A stretch of DNA of 6,612 nucleotides, taken from JADHUC01 sp964617665. Its GTDB lineage: Bacteria > Planctomycetota > Planctomycetia > Pirellulales > Pirellulaceae. Position numbers and translations under genes: made by a program. Of the stretch, positions 1 through 4,439 are shown piece by piece. The notes beneath the pieces are model-generated. The model was not told the DNA's origin. It did not search any database and saw only the letters and a list, made by a program, of their open reading frames with translations. Within the stretch, counting starts at the first letter, position 1; the number at the start of each line of letters is the position of its first letter. The DNA is taken from NCBI GenBank assembly GCA_964617665.1, contig CAZUAH010000708.1:1-6612 (forward strand). The letters run 5' to 3'.

Positions 1-76
1 ACCGACCCGCACTACCAGAGGTCATCAAATAAATGGGCCTCAGAAAATCGCTGGTAAACGACCCTGCCATCCTCAT
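1..76 (-). CDS. cas1: Probable Cas1 N-terminus, partial (runs off left edge)
   Basis: An open frame starts at or near the cas4 stop and stays open to the left edge, giving 25 residues with no stop. The visible protein ends in RPIYLMTSGSAGR. This resembles the opening beta-strand of many Cas1 proteins, which have a pattern like (I/L)Y(L/V)xSSGxLxRxxNTL; the NTL part would lie just outside the window. Two starts are possible. The ATG at 74-76 forms an ATGA overlap with the cas4 stop. The ATG at 68-70 is better placed, with a GGAG eight bases upstream. Position immediately after cas4 in a type I-C operon is where cas1 is expected. Cas1 is the integrase that, with Cas2, inserts new spacers. The call rests on context and a very short match, so another gene cannot be excluded. 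Confidence 0.5.
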   Translation of the reverse strand, partial: MRMAGSFTSDFLRPIYLMTSGSAGR

Positions 77-768
77 GACTCCAAGATTTCACCTAACCTC
101 CGATCCAAATACTCCTTCGCCGATCGCCCGGGCGGCAGGTCGGGCATACACTGTTCGGCCAACGAACACAATTTGCACTTGGGTCCCTTCTCCGGCGGCG
201 GCGTACGACCGGAGCCGATCATCTCGTGGACCTGTTTTGCGGTTTCCTTGGTCAGTTCCCGCAGTTCGACGTCCAAGGGCACCACGTTGCGACGACGGGT
301 CTTGCCGTAGAAGAGCGCCCCAACGGGAATCTGGCAATCCAGCATCTCTTCCAGGCAAAGGGCCTGGGCGCAGAGCTGGATTCGGTCGCACGCGCCCCGC
401 TTTCGTTTGCCCCGTTTGTATTCGACAGGATAGACCCGCCAACGGCCCGCCAGGCCCGGCACGTTTTCGGCCGGTTTGTGATCGTCCTCCTCAGCCGGAT
501 GAAACTGGACCACATCGGTGACGCCCGACAAGCCCAACGCCAGCGACCTCAACCGCAGCGACCGCACGATGCGGACGTCCCCGTCCCGCTCGCGGCTTCG
601 CCCATGCACCCGTTTGTGCATCACTCGCCCTTCCGCCGTGTACCGGTTTTCCACCCAGATCCGTTCCACATGAATCAGCGCGCACTGCCGCGCGCAATAG
701 TGCATGTGCTGCAAAGCAGACAGCGGAACTAAGTCGTCTTCCGAATACACGGCGGTGGCGTCCGACAA
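73..768 (-). CDS. cas4: Cas4, RecB-like Fe-S exonuclease of type I-C
   Basis: This 231-residue protein is a full-length Cas4. Visible family landmarks are an N-terminal cysteine (C25 in the HMHYCARQC context) and a C-terminal cluster C198, C201 and C207, which together would hold the 4Fe-4S cluster. RecB nuclease motifs are also present: H51, the GVTD motif with D85, PVEYKRGK with E117 and K119, and Q131 in the QLCAQALCLEE helix. In type I-C systems Cas4 works with Cas1-Cas2, trimming prespacers and selecting those with a correct PAM. The start is TTG at 766-768, two bases after the cas7 stop; a GAGAGAG run at 776-782, inside the last cas7 codons, could serve as its ribosome binding site. The next in-frame ATG (M22) would cut into the conserved N-terminal segment just before C25; GTG at codon 7 is a less likely alternative. 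No catalytic residue appears to be missing. The stop touches the next ORF, suggesting translational coupling. Confidence 0.93.
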   Translation of the reverse strand: MSDATAVYSEDDLVPLSALQHMHYCARQCALIHVERIWVENRYTAEGRVMHKRVHGRSRERDGDVRIVRSLRLRSLALGLSGVTDVVQFHPAEEDDHKPAENVPGLAGRWRVYPVEYKRGKRKRGACDRIQLCAQALCLEEMLDCQIPVGALFYGKTRRRNVVPLDVELRELTKETAKQVHEMIGSGRTPPPEKGPKCKLCSLAEQCMPDLPPGRSAKEYLDRRLGEILES

Positions 769-770
769 GG

Positions 771-1721
771 TTAGACTCTCTCGTGCAATGTGATACCCTT
801 CGGCAGAACGTCTCGGTCAATACTCACTTCATAGTCGCCAAAACTGCGGGCCGGCGTTTCGACAGTCTTCGGTTTCACCTCGATCAGATCGAAAAGCCTT
901 CGGGCCGTGGCGTTGCCAAGTTTGCTGTCATGCTCGAACACCAGCAATTTGCAGGTACTCATTTCGCCGCGGGCGGCCGACCGGTCGTGATCGAACATCT
1001 GTTCGAGCGATTGAAACAGCAATTCCAGATCGTCATCGTCGAAGCCCGTGTCATCGGCCAAGTGCGGACTGATGAATCCGTGAGCACGATAAAGAGCATA
1101 GGGCACGATTTCTTTGCGGCCCATCGTGCGGGCCTGCCCCGCCTGTTTCTTTTCCTGGGCTTCTTTGTCCTCTTTGGTTGTGACCGCCATCCGCGTAATC
1201 GACTGCTCCAGCGAGACAATCGGCTCAACGGAACGGGCAAACGCCATCTGGACGGGACCACGGACCTGACCGGCATTGACCTTTGTGCTCATCACCGCAC
1301 CGAACATGCGAATGTCGAAAAACGTCTGGCACATCCAGCGGCGGACGCGTTCTTCGGCCGGGCTTTCGCCTTTCTTCGGTTTGGCTGGCTTCTTGGGGTC
1401 TAACCCCAATGCGTCGTATCCCTTTTGGTGCTGTTCATTGAGGATGGCCTTTTCCTTGACATAGATGTCGTATCCGGGCTCGGGCGGGCCGTCCGGGCTG
1501 CGCTTGACGAGCGTGATGAAGTTGCGGATTTTCCGTTTCAGGCAAACGTCGGACACCAGCCCGTGTCCGGTTTCGGGATCGATCCGCGGCGCGTTCCCCG
1601 CATCGGGGTCACCGTTTGGGTTGCCATTCTTGACATCGAACAGCAAAACGAACTCGTATCGGTGTTCAATCGCTCTCGTGGCCAAATCGGTGGTGGAAGG
1701 TTCGGTCATTTTTGCGTTCAT
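771..1721 (-). CDS. cas7: Cas7c (Csd2), Cascade backbone subunit of type I-C
   Basis: Cas7c polymerises along the crRNA spacer and forms the helical backbone of type I-C Cascade. The 316-residue protein shows strong Csd2-family motifs in order: FVLLFDVKNGNPNGDPD (residues 24-40), DVCLKRKIRNF (58-68), FDIRMFGAVM (135-144), GQVRGPVQ (151-158) and MGRKEIVPYALYRAHGFI (200-217). A lysine/proline-rich stretch (about 108-118) separates the N-terminal RRM-like core from the FDIRMFG block, and there is an acidic run at 228-232. Length is near the usual 280-320 for the family. The ATG at 1719-1721 has a GGAG at 1733-1736, eleven bases upstream; an in-frame ATG at codon 5 is possible but has no better site. 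It follows cas8c after 36 bases and is almost directly joined to cas4, so it is surely co-transcribed with both. Nothing looks truncated or degraded. Confidence 0.96.
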   Translation of the reverse strand: MNAKMTEPSTTDLATRAIEHRYEFVLLFDVKNGNPNGDPDAGNAPRIDPETGHGLVSDVCLKRKIRNFITLVKRSPDGPPEPGYDIYVKEKAILNEQHQKGYDALGLDPKKPAKPKKGESPAEERVRRWMCQTFFDIRMFGAVMSTKVNAGQVRGPVQMAFARSVEPIVSLEQSITRMAVTTKEDKEAQEKKQAGQARTMGRKEIVPYALYRAHGFISPHLADDTGFDDDDLELLFQSLEQMFDHDRSAARGEMSTCKLLVFEHDSKLGNATARRLFDLIEVKPKTVETPARSFGDYEVSIDRDVLPKGITLHERV

Positions 1722-1757
1722 GGTTATTCAGTCTCCAAGTAAAGGTTCGAATTATCG

Positions 1758-2258
1758 TCAGGCATTCACTGCAGCGGTCTCATCCGGTTCCTCGACCGGC
1801 TCTTTGAGCCAACGAAAAGCACGCGGGGCGTCAGGATGGTCCGCCTCCCACGTCGCCCTTTCCTCCTTGGTCATCCAGAGCCAGTGGCGCATTTGATGGT
1901 AGCCGAGCACAAACAGTCCTTGCTGTTCGAGGTCAAGATGTGCCGGCAGGCCACTTGTCCGACACGGGTACCGTTTGGTGTCCACGTCGAAGCGGCTCGC
2001 CAATTCATCAATCATTCGCGAGCAACGGAAAACCATGGCCCGATCCCGTTTGTCGTCGCTGTCACGGGCCTTGCGAACATGATGGTGAGCGTTCTTCAGA
2101 AGCCGAACGAACACGGTGCGCGGTGTGGCGGAGGCCGCACTGAAGTAGCGGTCGACCACCGAGGCGTTGACGTCGCCCAAGGCCTGCGCCTGTAGCCGTT
2201 CGAGAACGGCGATCAGCAGACCGAGAGTATAGCCGGGGTTTTCGTGACTTGGATTCAT
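1758..2258 (-). CDS. cas11c: Cas11c small subunit, internal translation product of cas8c
   Basis: In studied type I-C systems the small subunit Cas11c is made from an internal start in the 3' part of cas8, in the same frame. Here codon 476 of cas8c is ATG (2256-2258), in the context AEMNPSHENPGY, and it is preceded by AGGAGGT at 2269-2275 with ten bases between. This is as strong a ribosome binding site as those of the annotated genes. The product would be 166 residues, starting just before the conserved NPGYTLGLLIAVLERLQAQ helix, the same part of Cas8c known to yield Cas11c elsewhere. Its sequence is mostly alpha-helical in character, as expected for a small subunit that lines the Cascade belly and contacts the displaced DNA strand. 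It is somewhat longer than other Cas11c because this Cas8c has an extended acidic tail. Evidence is the start signal plus family knowledge; expression is inferred. Confidence 0.75.
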   Translation of the reverse strand: MNPSHENPGYTLGLLIAVLERLQAQALGDVNASVVDRYFSAASATPRTVFVRLLKNAHHHVRKARDSDDKRDRAMVFRCSRMIDELASRFDVDTKRYPCRTSGLPAHLDLEQQGLFVLGYHQMRHWLWMTKEERATWEADHPDAPRAFRWLKEPVEEPDETAAVNA

Positions 2259-3683
2259 TTCGGCAAGTACCTCCTGGTATCGGGTAGCAGCTTGAGGGTC
2301 AGAGCGGCGCCGGTTGAGAACCGCCTTGATCAGGGCAGCGCGGGCGTCGCGTCGGGCGGCATCGGTCCATTGATCGCGCCCCGCCTCGGCTCTCGCACGC
2401 ACCAGCGCCCGCTGGAGAATCTGAAACGGATAGGGAGTGCCGGTGAAGGCTGACCGAATGAATGCCGCTTCGAGCGACGCCGGAACGGGCTCCGAGCGGC
2501 CTTCGGCGGCCAGCGATTGCATCAGCCAACGAAGGGGAACCAACCGCGATTGCCGATTGCCCTTCTTTGGGATTGCGTTGCGGACGATACTCAAATCGTC
2601 GAAATGCTTGGCTAGGTTTCCCGCCACTTCCGGGAGAGTCGTCTCGAACCAATCGCGGACAATTGCCCGGCCTTGAGCGCCGGAAAGCGTGAGAGCGTAA
2701 AAAGCCGACGGATCGTCGATGGTGAGTTTCTCGCCCTGCCACACTGATCGATAGACTTCGGCAACGCTCTCTTCGTTTTCGCCCTCCAGCAGGTCAGGCA
2801 ATACGTCGAGTAAATCGTCACCCGCGGTCGCCCAGAAGCAAACGGCAGTGTCTCCAAGAAGGCGAATATGTCTCCTGCCAAGCACCGTCCCCGTACCATC
2901 GCGAGGTTGTGGATGCAGCAGGCGATTTAGTGCCGCGGCGGCCTGCTCACCTGCTTCCCTTGAGATGGTGGCATTCTCGTTGCGTTTCAAACCGTAGGAC
3001 TCGAATGCGCCCTTGTTGAACGAAATCAGCTTGATCGGTTTGGATGCACCAGGGACGTTGCCAACTTGCGGAAACTGGTTTATCTCGCCAAACCGTTCTC
3101 CGGTAACGAGACACTGGTACGTGTCGCCAACCTGCAACTGTTCTTGTCGCGCGTTTTTCCACCAAACGCGCACGTCTGGTCGCAGGTGAGTGAACTCGCC
3201 GAGACCGACACGAAAGGCAAACATGTCGTTTCCGACCGCGTCTTCTGGGAGTGTGACTTCATCGGATCCCGGCGGATATCTTTCAAGAAACCGCACTACC
3301 GCCAGTGCGTCAGAGTCTTTCGTGGCATCGGCACACAGGTTCACGAGGCTACGAAATCGGTCCGAAAAATCGCGTCCTTGCTGAGGTTCAAATATGGTGT
3401 TGCCCACCGGTCTTCCGAACACGAACTTGGCGTTGTCGACAAGAAAGAACGGCGGGGGCGCAATTCCTGCGCGGTAAAACTGCATGGGAACCTCTATTTC
3501 CTTGCCGACCCATTTCGGTTTCCCCTTCCTGCCCTCGTTCGCATTTCGGCGCAGGTCTTCGATGTTCACGAGGGAGCCATCGTCCTGAATATTGATGCGC
3601 CAAGAGACGGGCTTGATTTCAAAATCAGGGTCACCCACAAGATTCTCGTCTATCGCCAGTTGGCGTAGTTCCTGAAGTATCAA
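1758..3683 (-). CDS. cas8c: Cas8c (Csd1), large Cascade subunit of type I-C
   Basis: Cas8c is the large subunit of type I-C Cascade, which recognises the PAM, helps open the target duplex and recruits Cas3. The 641-residue protein has recognisable Csd1 landmarks: FFLVDNAKFVFG (79-90), CLVTGE (191-196), LISFNKGAFESYG (219-231), GDTAVCFWA (277-285), FYALTLSGAQGRA (328-340), PYPFQILQRALVRARAEA (417-434), NPGYTLGLLIAVLERLQAQ (482-500), and VNASVVDRYFSAASATP (505-521). It is slightly longer than typical because of an acidic, proline-containing C-terminal tail (about 612-641). The start is TTG at 3681-3683, chosen because an almost perfect Shine-Dalgarno, AAAGGAGGT at 3689-3697, lies five bases upstream. 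That TTG overlaps the cas5c stop in the four-base sequence TTGA, which implies coupled translation. The 3' third contains an internal start for Cas11c, listed separately. Confidence 0.95.
   Translation of the reverse strand: MILQELRQLAIDENLVGDPDFEIKPVSWRINIQDDGSLVNIEDLRRNANEGRKGKPKWVGKEIEVPMQFYRAGIAPPPFFLVDNAKFVFGRPVGNTIFEPQQGRDFSDRFRSLVNLCADATKDSDALAVVRFLERYPPGSDEVTLPEDAVGNDMFAFRVGLGEFTHLRPDVRVWWKNARQEQLQVGDTYQCLVTGERFGEINQFPQVGNVPGASKPIKLISFNKGAFESYGLKRNENATISREAGEQAAAALNRLLHPQPRDGTGTVLGRRHIRLLGDTAVCFWATAGDDLLDVLPDLLEGENEESVAEVYRSVWQGEKLTIDDPSAFYALTLSGAQGRAIVRDWFETTLPEVAGNLAKHFDDLSIVRNAIPKKGNRQSRLVPLRWLMQSLAAEGRSEPVPASLEAAFIRSAFTGTPYPFQILQRALVRARAEAGRDQWTDAARRDARAALIKAVLNRRRSDPQAATRYQEVLAEMNPSHENPGYTLGLLIAVLERLQAQALGDVNASVVDRYFSAASATPRTVFVRLLKNAHHHVRKARDSDDKRDRAMVFRCSRMIDELASRFDVDTKRYPCRTSGLPAHLDLEQQGLFVLGYHQMRHWLWMTKEERATWEADHPDAPRAFRWLKEPVEEPDETAAVNA
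2269..2275 (-). promoter_or_regulatory. Internal ribosome binding site for Cas11c
   Basis: The minus strand reads AGGAGGT here, ten bases before the in-frame ATG at 2256-2258 within cas8c. It matches the anti-Shine-Dalgarno core without a mismatch and is placed where type I-C operons initiate the small subunit. In the Cas8c reading it encodes part of the segment YQEVLA, so the codons are also compatible with ordinary coding. Confidence 0.7.
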
Positions 3684-4360
3684 GATGCACCTCCTTTCAC
3701 CAACGTGTCCTCGGGATTCGCCGAAACTTCCAGCACGCCTTGTTCCAATCGCGCCGCGAAGAATTGCGGTCGATTCCCTTTGGGACTGTAGTCGATGTCG
3801 TAGAGCATCAAGCCCAAATCACAAGTTTCGCCGATCGGCTCGGGCGTGCTATCGTCGACGGGGCTGATGTCGGCCACGAACTCGCGGCAACCGAAGTACG
3901 GTTGGTGGAAATGTTGCCCGCGTTGGACCCGTCGGCGAAACATATCGACGAACTTCGCCCGGTTGTCTTGCGGCCCAGCCCGATCGGTCATCTCGAACCG
4001 GGCCTCGATGACGTAGTCCACGTCGCAGAGGGCCACCGTGTTGCGTTGGGCGCGGTCGGTGTCAGCCAGCAGCACTGGCGCATGACCGCCTTCCTTGACG
4101 ACCTTTGCCGCAGGAGGCGAGGCGCGGCTGTTGACCTCGTTGCGGCGAAAGGCGACCCAGCGGATGGGTTTGAGCACCTTGATCCGCTCGATCCGCCAAC
4201 GAATGGCGGGCTTCCAAAGGACGGCCTCCAGCACGCCGCGGGCGGCCGACGGCGTGATCACCTGGTACGAAACCCGTTCGGCCTTGAGTTCCGGGCGGGT
4301 GAAGCAGGCCAACGGGCCGGATGCCCGCAGACAAAACGGCGGCAGATGCTGATTGGACAT
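3680..4360 (-). CDS. cas5c: Cas5c (Cas5d), crRNA-processing and Cascade subunit
   Basis: Cas5c takes the place of Cas6 in type I-C: it cleaves the pre-crRNA repeat and stays bound to the 5' handle in Cascade. The 226-residue protein has the family blocks FCLRASGPLACFTRPELK (9-26), ERVSYQVITPSAARG (28-42), WKPAIRWRIERIKVLKPIRW (49-68), FRRNEV (71-76), RNTVALCDVDYVIEARFEM (106-124) and MFRRRVQRGQHFHQPYFGCREF (about 140-161). The start is the ATG at 4358-4360, with GAAGGAG at 4367-4373 and a six-base spacer. An earlier in-frame ATG at 4424-4426 would add 22 residues, but it has no ribosome binding site, and those residues are just the translation of a palindromic element, so I reject it. The stop overlaps the cas8c start. 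Positions matching the reported Bacillus halodurans triad Y46/K116/H117 appear here as L48, K136 and F137, so only the lysine is kept. Confidence 0.95.
   Translation of the reverse strand: MSNQHLPPFCLRASGPLACFTRPELKAERVSYQVITPSAARGVLEAVLWKPAIRWRIERIKVLKPIRWVAFRRNEVNSRASPPAAKVVKEGGHAPVLLADTDRAQRNTVALCDVDYVIEARFEMTDRAGPQDNRAKFVDMFRRRVQRGQHFHQPYFGCREFVADISPVDDSTPEPIGETCDLGLMLYDIDYSPKGNRPQFFAARLEQGVLEVSANPEDTLVKGGAS
3689..3697 (-). promoter_or_regulatory. Ribosome binding site deciding the cas8c TTG start
   Basis: The minus strand reads AAAGGAGGT, a near-perfect Shine-Dalgarno, five bases before the TTG at 3681-3683. It lies inside the last codons of cas5c (residues KGGAS). It fixes the TTG as the cas8c start and, with the TTGA overlap, suggests that ribosomes ending cas5c reinitiate on cas8c. 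Confidence 0.85.
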
Positions 4361-4366
4361 GACGAT

Positions 4367-4373
4367 CTCCTTC
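4367..4373 (-). promoter_or_regulatory. Ribosome binding site deciding the cas5c start
   Basis: The minus strand reads GAAGGAG six bases before the ATG at 4358-4360. This, together with the family N-terminus beginning just after that ATG, identifies the true cas5c start rather than the ATG 66 bases upstream. Confidence 0.85.
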
Positions 4374-4393
4374 GTAGAAAACGGCAATCCAAA

Positions 4394-4411
4394 GCGGCGA
4401 CGAGTCGCCGC
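4394..4411. repeat. GC-rich palindrome in the cas3-cas5c spacer
   Basis: The sequence GCGGCGACGAGTCGCCGC has eight-base arms that are perfect inverted repeats around a central GA. In RNA it could form a seven-base-pair stem closed by a four-base loop. It occupies the only sizeable gap in the operon (4361-4439). No U-run follows the stem on the minus strand, so it is not a standard intrinsic terminator. Read in one minus-strand frame the element gives ECGDSSPL, a string I recall from many small spurious ORFs in Planctomycetes, Verrucomicrobia and Lentisphaerae, which suggests a dispersed REP-like repeat. Only this one copy is seen in the window. Confidence 0.65.
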
Positions 4412-4439
4412 ACTCCATGGTTTCATGCAACGGTTTTGA

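Noticed and set aside
783..1403. Plus-strand ORF of 206 codons opposite cas7
   Set aside because: Shadow of the cas7 reading frame; no ribosome binding site or domain that would support an independent gene.
1722..1757. Possible small gene or terminator between cas8c and cas7
   Set aside because: The gap is only 36 bases, contains the cas7 ribosome binding site, and shows no convincing hairpin.
3066..3668. Plus-strand ORF of 200 codons opposite cas8c
   Set aside because: Antisense shadow of cas8c with no recognisable protein features.
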